From Bacteroidales bacterium 45-6 (lineage in GTDB: Bacteria > Bacteroidota > Bacteroidia > Bacteroidales > Dysgonomonadaceae), in assembly GCA_001897035.1 (NCBI GenBank), contig MKRS01000673.1:1-5621 (forward strand): DNA of 5,621 bases, written 5' to 3'. Below the pieces are notes generated by a model. The model saw only the letters and a list, made by a program, of their open reading frames with translations. It made no database searches and had not been told where the DNA came from. A program made the translations under genes and the position numbers. The first letter of the stretch is position 1. Each line of letters starts with the position of its first letter. This document shows, in pieces, positions 1 to 5,621 of this stretch.

Positions 1-718
1 AATAAATTCACACATCAACGCACACGGTGGCGAAGAATTCATATTGAAAAGAGACGAGGCTTATATTGGCGTACTTATTGACGACTTGGTGACAAAAGGT
101 GTGGACGAACCCTACCGTATGTTTACCTCGCGAGCCGAATACAGAATACTACTTCGCCAAGACGATGCAGACTCCCGCTTGACCAGAAAAGGTGAATCAA
201 TTGGCTTGGCAAAAGAAAAAAGGATAAACCTTCTTTCCGAAAAAGAAAAGGCAATGGAAAGGCTCATCCAATTCACGGCAGGTTTCAGTATAAAGCCCGA
301 AGAGATCAATCCAACACTGGAAAAGTTAGGAACTGCCGCACTGAAAAGATCTACCAAACTGAGAGACCTCTTAAGCCGTCCTCAGATCACATTTGCCGAC
401 ATGGAAGAAGCTTGCCCCGCCCTCAAAGCAGAACTGGAAATTGTCCAGAACAGAAAAGAAGAGATTGCGGAAGCAGTAGAAATAAAGATCAAATACGAAG
501 GATACATCGAACGGGAAAAAATCATTGCAGACAAAATAAATCGGCTCGAAAACATCTTCATCAAGGACAAGTTCGACTACAATTCCATTCAGTCTTTGTC
601 CACAGAGGCGCGGCAAAAGCTAACGAGGATCAATCCTGAAACCATCGCCCAAGCAGGAAGAATTCCTGGCATTTCGCCGAATGATATAAACATCCTTTTG
701 GTATTCATGGGGCGATAA
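1..718 (+). CDS. mnmG: tRNA uridine-5-carboxymethylaminomethyl modification enzyme MnmG (GidA), C-terminal part
   Basis: MnmG is the FAD-dependent partner of MnmE. Together they install the (carboxymethyl)aminomethyl group at C5 of the wobble uridine in certain tRNAs, in the cytoplasm. The gene enters from the left edge: the reading frame is open from base 2, and 238 codons are visible before the TAA at 716-718. Family members are about 620 residues, so the N-terminal Rossmann FAD-binding part lies outside. Visible signatures are INAHGGEEF followed by RDEAYIGVLIDDLVTKG and then DEPYRMFTSRAEYRILLRQ, a highly conserved MnmG stretch. A helical, charged middle follows, then the C-terminal helical domain ending RIPGISPNDINILLVFMGR, which in the family contacts tRNA and MnmE. 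The TTG at 44 is an internal codon, not a start. No hairpin terminator is visible after the stop. The identification is very secure; only the 5' part is missing. Confidence 0.97.
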   Translation, partial: INSHINAHGGEEFILKRDEAYIGVLIDDLVTKGVDEPYRMFTSRAEYRILLRQDDADSRLTRKGESIGLAKEKRINLLSEKEKAMERLIQFTAGFSIKPEEINPTLEKLGTAALKRSTKLRDLLSRPQITFADMEEACPALKAELEIVQNRKEEIAEAVEIKIKYEGYIEREKIIADKINRLENIFIKDKFDYNSIQSLSTEARQKLTRINPETIAQAGRIPGISPNDINILLVFMGR

Positions 719-738
719 AGGGTAAGAAAAACAAAGGC

Positions 739-754
739 CGTTACACGTGGAACA
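739..754. other. parS-like ParB-binding site, copy 1
   Basis: The sequence CGTTACACGTGGAACA matches the near-universal chromosomal parS pattern TGTTnCACGTGnAACA at every fixed position except the first, where C replaces T. parS sites are bound by ParB (Spo0J) and nucleate the ParABS segregation complex, which also helps load SMC. The site starts 20 nt after the mnmG stop codon, in non-coding DNA, which favours a conserved DNA site over chance coding sequence. It is preceded by AAGGCC, as is copy 2. The assignment rests on motif match only; ParB itself is not in the window. The alternative is an operator for an unknown regulator recognising a CACGTG core. Confidence 0.62.
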
Positions 755-870
755 AAATAGGTAAAGCTTTTATAACAAGAAAATTAAAAAGATATTCTGA
801 CTTAAAACTTGAAATAAGACCTCCAAACAATTGCGAGAAGAATGAGCTTCTTATCAAGAGAGAGAAGGCC

Positions 871-886
871 TGTTACACGTGGAACA
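871..886. other. parS-like ParB-binding site, copy 2
   Basis: TGTTACACGTGGAACA fits the parS pattern TGTTnCACGTGnAACA at all fixed positions. Counting the flanking C870 and G887 it forms an 18-bp palindrome with one mismatched pair (A875 against G882). It lies 132 bp, centre to centre, from copy 1 in the same orientation, and carries the same AAGGCC directly upstream. Its right end is only 16 nt from the apt start codon, so a bound protein would sit over the apt leader. The DNA between the two copies (755-870) is A-rich and shows no convincing gene, canonical promoter or terminator. Two close copies in one gap make a chance origin unlikely. Confidence 0.75.
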
Positions 887-902
887 GTACCGACAAAGGA
901 AG

Positions 903-1439
903 ATGAACATAACGAACGAAGAATTAAAACAAGCCGTAAGAAACATCCCTAATTTTCCTATCGATGGGATACAATTCAAAGATGTGACTACCCTATTCCA
1001 AGATGCAGAAAGATTGAAATCAGTTAGTGAAAACACTTACCGTTTGTACCAAGATAAAGGGATCACAAAAGTAGTTGGCATAGAATCACGCGGATTTATT
1101 TTAGGCTCAATCATTGCTTTGAAACTGAATGCAGGTTTTATTCCCGTAAGAAAACCAGGAAAACTTCCTGCATCCGTAATCGAGGAAACCTACGAAAAAG
1201 AATACGGAAAAGACACCATTCAAATACATACGGATGCGCTATGCGAAGACGATATAGTATTACTACACGATGACCTATTGGCCACAGGCGGCACAATGGC
1301 AGCAGCATATCGGTTAGTGAAAAAAATGGGAGTAAAAAAAGTATATGTCAATTTTATTATTGAACTGGAAGAGTTACAAGGCAGAAAGTGTTTTCCGGAA
1401 GATGTACAAATCGAGTCCTTAATTAAATTTCCTATCTAA
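903..1439 (+). CDS. apt: adenine phosphoribosyltransferase
   Basis: Apt makes AMP from adenine and PRPP, the cytoplasmic purine-salvage step. The product from ATG 903 has 178 residues, normal for the family. Visible motifs are NIPNFPIDGIQFKDVTTLF near residues 14-32 (the typical Apt N-terminus), ESRGF at 61-65, RKPGKLP at 83-89 (flexible catalytic loop region), YGKDTIQIH at 101-109, and the PRPP-binding loop VLLHDDLLATGGT at 119-131, followed by a YVNFIIELEEL strand-helix. ATG 903 is preferred over the in-frame GTG at 879, because the GTG lies inside parS-like copy 2 and would add eight residues without family support. A purine-rich AAAGGA ends 2 nt before the ATG, close for a Shine-Dalgarno, so its role is unclear. 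The uvrC gene starts 14 nt after the stop, suggesting cotranscription. No canonical promoter was found upstream. Confidence 0.96.
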   Translation: MNITNEELKQAVRNIPNFPIDGIQFKDVTTLFQDAERLKSVSENTYRLYQDKGITKVVGIESRGFILGSIIALKLNAGFIPVRKPGKLPASVIEETYEKEYGKDTIQIHTDALCEDDIVLLHDDLLATGGTMAAAYRLVKKMGVKKVYVNFIIELEELQGRKCFPEDVQIESLIKFPI

Positions 1440-1453
1440 AAACAACATAATCA

Positions 1454-3301
1454 ATGAGTGATTTCCTCAAAAATATCATCAAAAACATTCCTGAAAAACC
1501 GGGATGCTATCAGTACTTTGATGAAAAAGGGAGCATCATCTATGTGGGAAAAGCCAAGAACTTGAAGAAGAGGGTATCGTCCTACTTCACGAAAACACAC
1601 GACGATAGCCCTAAGACACGGGTGCTTGTAAGCAAAATAAAAGACATAAGATATATCGTGGTGGACACCGAAGAGGACACCTTCCTCCTGGAGAACAACC
1701 TTATCAAGCAGTTCAAGCCTCGGTACAACATCATGCTGAAAGACGATAAAACCTACCCTTCTATCGTCATCAAAAATGAATATTTTCCTCGAATTTTTCA
1801 AACAAGAAAGATTTACAAAGATGGCTCACTCTATTTTGGCCCATACACCTCCGTTGTAGCAATACGGGCTATGATGGAGATTGTCCACAAATTGTACCCC
1901 ATCCGCACATGCAAACTCAACTTGTCACCAGAACAAATCGCAAAAGGAAAATACAAGGTTTGCTTGGAATACCACATCAAAAGATGCAAAGGCCCGTGTG
2001 AGGGATTTCAAGGCGTAGAAGAATACAACAAGAATATCGCGCAGATCAAAGAAATATTGAAGGGGAATATTGGGGATATTATCAAAAAAATCTACCAGGA
2101 AATGCAAGAAAAGGCGGCTGAGCTGAAATTTGAAGAGGCCCAATTGCTAAAAGAGAAATACACATTGATCGATAATTTCCGTACAAAATCAACTGTTGTC
2201 AGTCAAATCACCTATAATATCGATGTATTCAGCTACGACGAAGACAAGCAGGCTGCATATATTAACTATTTGCACGTAGTGAATGGAGCTATTAACCAAG
2301 CATTTACGTTCGAATATAAACGGATTCTGAACGAAGAGAAGGAATACACACTGGGGCTGGGAATTGTGGAAATGCGATCCAGGTTCGGCAGCAAGTCGCA
2401 GGAAGTGATTGTTCCCTTCATTCCGGATTTATCACTTAACAATGTGATCTTTACCATCCCCCAACGCGGAGACAAACGAAAATTGTTGGAACTTTCCGAG
2501 CAAAATGTCAAGCAATACAAGGTTGACAAGCTAAAAAAAGCAGAAGCACTGAACCCCGAACAGCGGTCAATACGCATCCTGAAAGAAATACAAGCGAGCC
2601 TCGGGATGCAAAAGATGCCACTTCACATAGAATGTTTCGACAATTCAAACATTCAGGGTTCTTCGCCAGTAGCCGCCTGCGTTGTATTCAAAAAAGGAAA
2701 ACCTTCGAAGCAAGAATACAGGAAATATCACATCAAAACGGTGGTGGGTCCCGACGATTATGCCTCGATGCAAGAAGTTGTATTCCGACGCTACACCCGC
2801 ATGATCGAGGAAGAGACTCCCCTACCCGACCTCATTATCACTGACGGGGGAAAGGGGCAAATGGAATCAGTGAGGCAAATAATCCAAGACCAGCTTCACC
2901 TCGACATTCCAATTGCCGGATTAGCAAAAGACAACAAGCATAAGACAGCCGAGATTCTCTTTGGATTTCCTCCCAAAGAGGTAGGAATCAAGCAAAACAC
3001 AGCCATTTTCCATCTTTTAGAACAGATCCAGAATGAGGTTCACAGGTTCGCCATCACCTTCCACAAACAAGTGAGAAGCAAAGCACAAATAAGGTCAGAA
3101 TTCGATCAAATGAATGGCATAGGAGAAGCGACTCAAAAAAAATTGTTGAACTATTTTAGAAGCATAAAGCGTTTGAAATCAGCAGATATAAAAGAAATTG
3201 AATCGCTTGTCGGAGAGAAAAAAGCCAAAATCATATCCGACTATTTTGCTCAACATAACGTAGCAAATGAGAAGGGGCGTTCATTTGGGCAGAAAATTTA
3301 A
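1454..3301 (+). CDS. uvrC: UvrABC system protein C (excinuclease subunit)
   Basis: UvrC makes both incisions, 3' and 5' of a lesion, after UvrA/UvrB recognition in nucleotide excision repair. The 615-residue product is full length. Domains in order: an N-terminal GIY-YIG nuclease (about 14-95) with GCY at 17-19, YVG at 30-32, Arg40 and the metal-binding Glu80 in LLENNLIKQFKPRYNI; a cysteine cluster C153, C170, C178, C182 matching the region that binds a 4Fe-4S cluster in the family; a UVR helix pair (about 205-240, ELKFEEAQLLKEKY) that binds UvrB; an RNase H-like nuclease (about 385-540) with probable catalytic residues D396 in FDNSNIQG, D435 in GPDDYASM, D464 in TDGGKGQ and H530; and a C-terminal helix-hairpin-helix region (about 550-598, MNGIGEATQKKLLNYF). 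All key residues appear intact. The ATG at 1454 follows an A-rich stretch without a clear Shine-Dalgarno. Confidence 0.98.
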   Translation: MSDFLKNIIKNIPEKPGCYQYFDEKGSIIYVGKAKNLKKRVSSYFTKTHDDSPKTRVLVSKIKDIRYIVVDTEEDTFLLENNLIKQFKPRYNIMLKDDKTYPSIVIKNEYFPRIFQTRKIYKDGSLYFGPYTSVVAIRAMMEIVHKLYPIRTCKLNLSPEQIAKGKYKVCLEYHIKRCKGPCEGFQGVEEYNKNIAQIKEILKGNIGDIIKKIYQEMQEKAAELKFEEAQLLKEKYTLIDNFRTKSTVVSQITYNIDVFSYDEDKQAAYINYLHVVNGAINQAFTFEYKRILNEEKEYTLGLGIVEMRSRFGSKSQEVIVPFIPDLSLNNVIFTIPQRGDKRKLLELSEQNVKQYKVDKLKKAEALNPEQRSIRILKEIQASLGMQKMPLHIECFDNSNIQGSSPVAACVVFKKGKPSKQEYRKYHIKTVVGPDDYASMQEVVFRRYTRMIEEETPLPDLIITDGGKGQMESVRQIIQDQLHLDIPIAGLAKDNKHKTAEILFGFPPKEVGIKQNTAIFHLLEQIQNEVHRFAITFHKQVRSKAQIRSEFDQMNGIGEATQKKLLNYFRSIKRLKSADIKEIESLVGEKKAKIISDYFAQHNVANEKGRSFGQKI

Positions 3302-3318
3302 AAGAATATTCTTAACTT

Positions 3319-3326
3319 TACATTTG
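3319..3326 (+). promoter_or_regulatory. Bacteroidota-type -7 promoter element before dtd
   Basis: TACATTTG is a perfect match to the Bacteroidota -7 consensus TAnnTTTG and sits in the 56-nt gap between uvrC and dtd. A weak -33 candidate, TTTA at 3297-3300 (consensus TTTG), lies 18 nt upstream. Transcription would start around 3331-3335, giving a leader of roughly 25 nt before the dtd ATG at 3358. This would let dtd, the MazG-like gene and deoC be expressed apart from apt-uvrC. The -7 match is seen in the sequence; activity is inferred. Confidence 0.5.
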
Positions 3327-3357
3327 CAGTAAAAGAAGGGCGAAACAACTGAAAAAG

Positions 3358-3810
3358 ATGAGAGCACTCGTTCAACGTGTAAAGAAAGCATCCGTGATAA
3401 TCAAAAATGAATGTAAATCATTCATTTCAAATGGATTACTCGTACTTATTGGCATTGAAAACGATGACAGCACTGATGACATAGAATGGCTGACAAACAA
3501 GCTTATTCAATTGCGTATATTCAATGACGAGAACGGAGTAATGAATAAATCTGTTCAAGACATTGAGGGGCAAATACTTGTGGTTTCGCAATTTACCCTG
3601 CACGCATCCACCAAAAAAGGAAACAGGCCCTCCTATATCCGTGCAGCCAAGCACGAAATAGCCATACCGCTCTATGAAGCCTTTTGCGAAGCTTTACGAA
3701 CGAAAACAGGAAAAGAAATTGGGACAGGAGAGTTTGGAGCCGACATGCAGGTAGAATTAATCAACGACGGCCCTGTGACTATTTGGATAGACTCGAAAAA
3801 TAAAGAATAA
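3358..3810 (+). CDS. dtd: D-aminoacyl-tRNA deacylase
   Basis: Dtd hydrolyses the ester bond of D-aminoacyl-tRNAs (D-Tyr and others; the family also clears glycine mischarged on tRNA-Ala), keeping D-amino acids out of proteins. It acts in the cytoplasm as a homodimer. The product has 150 residues, the usual length. It begins MRALVQRVKKASV, as family members do, and carries both active-site signatures: SQFTLHAST at residues 77-85 (SQxxLxxxT) and NDGPVTIWID at 136-145, containing the Gly138-Pro139 pair that forms the chirality-selecting Gly-cisPro motif in known structures. GNRPSYIRAA (88-97) is also typical. The ATG at 3358 gives the canonical N-terminus and needs no Shine-Dalgarno. The stop overlaps the start of the next gene by one base (TAATG), suggesting translational coupling. 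A likely promoter lies about 30 nt upstream. Confidence 0.97.
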   Translation: MRALVQRVKKASVIIKNECKSFISNGLLVLIGIENDDSTDDIEWLTNKLIQLRIFNDENGVMNKSVQDIEGQILVVSQFTLHASTKKGNRPSYIRAAKHEIAIPLYEAFCEALRTKTGKEIGTGEFGADMQVELINDGPVTIWIDSKNKE

Positions 3811-4136
3811 TGACAATAGAAGAAGCTCAAAAACAAGTAGATAACTGGATAAAAACGATAGGAGTACGCTATTTTAGCGAACTCACCAACATGGCCATAC
3901 TCACAGAAGAAGTGGGGGAACTGGCACGAATCATGGCCAGAACCTACGGCGACCAATCATTCAAAAAGTCTGATCTGGACAAAAACTTAGGCGACGAAAT
4001 GGCCGATGTATTGTGGGTGCTGATATGCCTGGCAAACCAAACAGGGATCAACCTGACGGAAGCATTCGAAAAAAACATGGAGAAAAAAACTATCCGGGAC
4101 AAAAACCGACATATCAACAACGAAAAATTGAAGTAA
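3810..4136 (+). CDS. MazG-fold nucleotide pyrophosphohydrolase, short form
   Basis: This is an all-alpha NTP pyrophosphohydrolase of the MazG superfamily, which hydrolyses (d)NTPs to NMP and pyrophosphate and is generally seen as nucleotide-pool sanitation. The 108-residue product is a single-domain form, less than half the length of the two-domain E. coli MazG. The Mg-binding signature is complete: EEVGE at residues 33-37 (E33, E34, E37) and EMAD at 63-66 (E63, D66), separated by 25 residues, consistent with the EExxE...ExxD pattern. The segment DVLWVLICLANQTGINL (66-82) is the usual helix after the second motif. The substrate cannot be told from the sequence, and members of this superfamily differ in preference, so no symbol is given. 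The ATG overlaps the dtd stop codon by one base, and deoC begins 21 nt after the stop. Confidence 0.92.
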   Translation: MTIEEAQKQVDNWIKTIGVRYFSELTNMAILTEEVGELARIMARTYGDQSFKKSDLDKNLGDEMADVLWVLICLANQTGINLTEAFEKNMEKKTIRDKNRHINNEKLK

Positions 4137-4157
4137 AACATTAAAATACAATTGAAT

Positions 4158-5030
4158 ATGAGTTCAGGTAACAAGTATCATGAAGCATTGAGTCAATACA
4201 ATACAAAACTCGATGACAACGAAGTTGCAGAAAAAGTGGCAAAAATCATAGCTGAAAAATTTGCCGAAAACAACAACAAGGAAGTATATAAGAAACTATA
4301 CTCACTGATAGACCTAACCACCTTAAACACAACGGATTCAAAAGAATCCGTGTGGAAATTCACCGAAAGTGTGAACGACTTCGAAGGTGCACGCCCCGAC
4401 ATGGACAATGTGGCCGCCATCTGCGTGTTCCCCAATTTTGCAGAAACAGTGAAAGAAGCTTTGACCGCAGAAAATGTCAAAATAGCCTGCGTGGCTGCCG
4501 GTTTTCCCTCGTCGCAAACCATGCTCGAAGTAAAAATTGCAGAAACAGCCTTGGCCGTTTCCGACGGGGCTGAAGAGATAGATATAGTGCTAAACCTGGG
4601 ATATTTCCTCTCAGAAAACTACGAGGAACTAAGCGAAGAAATTCAAGAGATCAAGCACGCCTGCCGCGATGCACGCCTAAAGGTGATACTCGAAACAGGA
4701 GCATTGAAAACGGCCGAAAGCATCAAGAAAGCTTCCATCTTATCGCTCTATTCAGGTGCAGATTTCCTGAAAACATCCACTGGAAAAGTATATGATGGGG
4801 CAACCTTGGAGGCAGCCTACGTGATGTGTTCCATCCTAAAGGAATATTACGGCAAGACAGGAGACAAGAAGGGATTCAAAGCATCTGGCGGAATTTCCAC
4901 CACGGAAGATGCCGTGAAATACTATACACTTGTGAAAGAAGTACTTGGAGAAGAATGGTTGAGCAATGAATATTTCCGGATAGGAGCAAGCCGGTTAGCA
5001 AAAAACCTACTGGATTCAATTGGAAACTAA
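4158..5030 (+). CDS. deoC: deoxyribose-phosphate aldolase
   Basis: DeoC is a class I aldolase that splits 2-deoxyribose-5-phosphate into glyceraldehyde-3-phosphate and acetaldehyde, the last step of deoxynucleoside catabolism. From ATG 4158 it has 290 residues. Key residues (this numbering): D142 in EEIDIVLN, the Schiff-base Lys205 in DFLKTSTGK, and Lys241 in GFKASGG, matching E. coli D102, K167 and K201. The core opens with LIDLTTLN (about 50-57) and ends FRIGASRLAKNLLDSI, and resembles the E. coli-type enzymes. About 45 charged, probably helical residues precede the core, more than in the 259-residue E. coli enzyme. The in-frame TTG at 4152 would add two residues; the ATG is preferred. This is the last gene before a strong terminator, so it is probably the operon's end. 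Confidence 0.97.
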   Translation: MSSGNKYHEALSQYNTKLDDNEVAEKVAKIIAEKFAENNNKEVYKKLYSLIDLTTLNTTDSKESVWKFTESVNDFEGARPDMDNVAAICVFPNFAETVKEALTAENVKIACVAAGFPSSQTMLEVKIAETALAVSDGAEEIDIVLNLGYFLSENYEELSEEIQEIKHACRDARLKVILETGALKTAESIKKASILSLYSGADFLKTSTGKVYDGATLEAAYVMCSILKEYYGKTGDKKGFKASGGISTTEDAVKYYTLVKEVLGEEWLSNEYFRIGASRLAKNLLDSIGN

Positions 5031-5048
5031 TTAGTTAATATGAAATAG

Positions 5049-5092
5049 AAACGGGCTGGAGAAAATTCTTCAGCCCGTTTTTATATTTTTTT
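5049..5092 (+). terminator. intrinsic terminator after deoC
   Basis: AAACGGGCTG (5049-5058) pairs perfectly with CAGCCCGTTT (5071-5080). The stem can extend inward by three more pairs, including a G-T wobble, to leave the six-base loop AAAATT (5062-5067). A T-rich tail follows, TTTTTATATTTTTTT at 5078-5092. It sits 18 nt after the deoC stop and would end the apt-to-deoC transcript. On the minus strand the stem is the same but the following tract (CTATTTCAT) is only weakly T-rich, so it may stop the convergent transcript less efficiently. This terminator occupies most of the 71-nt gap between the converging genes. Confidence 0.93.
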
Positions 5093-5101
5093 CCAATAAT
5101 C

Positions 5102-5621
5102 TTAGTATTTCCGTTCAATAATGTAATCAATAGCTGCCAACAGAGCTTCACGAGATTCGGAATCATCCATCTCCATAATCAAGTCATGCGCCTTTTGGCT
5201 GTAAGCCTTCATCGAGTCGTAGGTATAATCTACCCCACCATTGACTTTCGCAAATTCAATCAATTCCGCAATAACCGATTCATCCAATTCATGTTTCGTG
5301 AGGTAAGAGATATAGTGTTCACGCAACTCGGAAGTGGTATTGTTCAATGCGTAAATAAGTGGTAGTGTGACCTTTCCCTCACGTATATCGTTGCCTGTGG
5401 GCTTTCCCACATCGTCGCCAAAATAATCGAAAATGTCGTCCCTCAACTGGAAGCAAATGCCCAAATATTCGCCCATCTTCGCAAAACGATCTACCACATC
5501 CTTGGGAGCACCCACAGAAAGAGCACCCATTTTCATGGAAACAGACAGCAAGGAAGCCGTCTTTTTCCGAATCACTTCGTAGTAATCTTCTTCATTGAAA
5601 ACCGTCTCCTTAGCGATATAC
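5102..5621 (-). CDS. trans-polyprenyl diphosphate synthase (IspB/IspA superfamily), C-terminal part
   Basis: Polyprenyl synthases extend allylic diphosphates with isopentenyl diphosphate. In Bacteroidota the longer-chain members supply the menaquinone side chain, though the chain length made here cannot be read from this fragment. About 173 codons are visible on the minus strand, ending at TAA 5104-5102, and the frame is open to the window edge, so the start and the first Asp-rich motif lie outside. The family normally has about 320 residues. Visible marks are EVIRKKTASLL (KT contacts diphosphate in the family), GICFQLRDDIFDYFGD with the second Asp-rich motif DDIFD at 5440-5426, and GKPTGNDIREGKVTLPLIYAL, the conserved stretch that follows it. 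The GTG at 5575 is an internal codon, because the upstream residues (AKETVFNEEDYYE) fit the family. The gene converges on deoC and shares its terminator region. Confidence 0.94.
   Translation of the reverse strand, partial: YIAKETVFNEEDYYEVIRKKTASLLSVSMKMGALSVGAPKDVVDRFAKMGEYLGICFQLRDDIFDYFGDDVGKPTGNDIREGKVTLPLIYALNNTTSELREHYISYLTKHELDESVIAELIEFAKVNGGVDYTYDSMKAYSQKAHDLIMEMDDSESREALLAAIDYIIERKY

Noticed and set aside
838..852. Small inverted repeat AAGAA / TTCTT upstream of apt.
   Set aside because: A five-pair A+T-rich stem without a T-tract or flanking support is expected by chance in A-rich DNA.
755..870. The DNA between the two parS-like sites as a hidden promoter, small RNA or leader.
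   Set aside because: I found no TAnnTTTG, no GC-rich hairpin and no terminator in it; it is simply A-rich, so no feature is claimed.
879..902. GTG 879 as an upstream start for apt.
   Set aside because: It lies inside the parS-like palindrome and adds eight residues not expected for the family; ATG 903 gives a normal N-terminus.
842..952. Small plus-strand ORF (36 codons) from ATG 842 running through parS-like copy 2 into apt.
   Set aside because: It overlaps the well-supported apt start in another frame, contains the DNA site, and its basic, low-information product resembles nothing I recognise.
1451..1801. Long minus-strand open frame (116 codons) inside uvrC.
   Set aside because: It is antisense to the GIY-YIG domain, which is conserved at the protein level, and its product has no recognisable motif.
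4193..4522. Minus-strand open frame (109 codons) opposite the start of deoC.
   Set aside because: It is antisense to the conserved aldolase frame; the serine-rich, hydrophobic composition is what reverse-reading this frame would give.

Overview
The window looks like a chromosomal housekeeping segment from a member of the Bacteroidota, most likely the order Bacteroidales. This rests on three things: protein-level resemblance to Bacteroides/Parabacteroides-type homologues; A-rich start-codon contexts, mostly without a Shine-Dalgarno sequence; and one good match to the Bacteroidota -7 promoter element TAnnTTTG. The genus cannot be fixed from the sequence alone. I see no insertion sequence, phage gene, CRISPR array, tRNA or rRNA.

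Layout: (1) 1-718 (+) is the C-terminal part of mnmG (tRNA wobble-uridine modification), cut by the window edge. (2) 719-902 is a 184-nt intergenic gap with two parS-like ParB-binding sites (739-754 and 871-886), the most notable non-coding signal here. (3) 903-5030 (+) holds five closely spaced genes: apt (adenine salvage), uvrC (nucleotide excision repair nuclease), dtd (D-aminoacyl-tRNA deacylase), a short MazG-fold nucleotide pyrophosphohydrolase, and deoC (deoxyribose-phosphate aldolase). Gaps are 14, 56, -1 and 21 nt, so they probably form an operon, with a likely internal promoter just before dtd. (4) 5049-5092 is a strong intrinsic terminator. (5) 5102-5621 (-) is the C-terminal part of a trans-polyprenyl diphosphate synthase, convergent with deoC and cut by the right window edge.

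The five-gene run reads as a salvage, repair and quality-control cluster. Apt and DeoC recycle bases and deoxyribose, UvrC excises damaged DNA, the MazG-like enzyme probably hydrolyses unwanted NTPs, and Dtd removes mischarged D-amino acids from tRNA. The grouping is an inference about shared expression, not proof of a joint pathway. The parS pair suggests that the segment lies in the origin-proximal part of the chromosome. I found no convincing evidence of a previously undescribed system: the coding content is ordinary, and the parS pair and its position 16 nt before the apt start codon are the points most worth checking.
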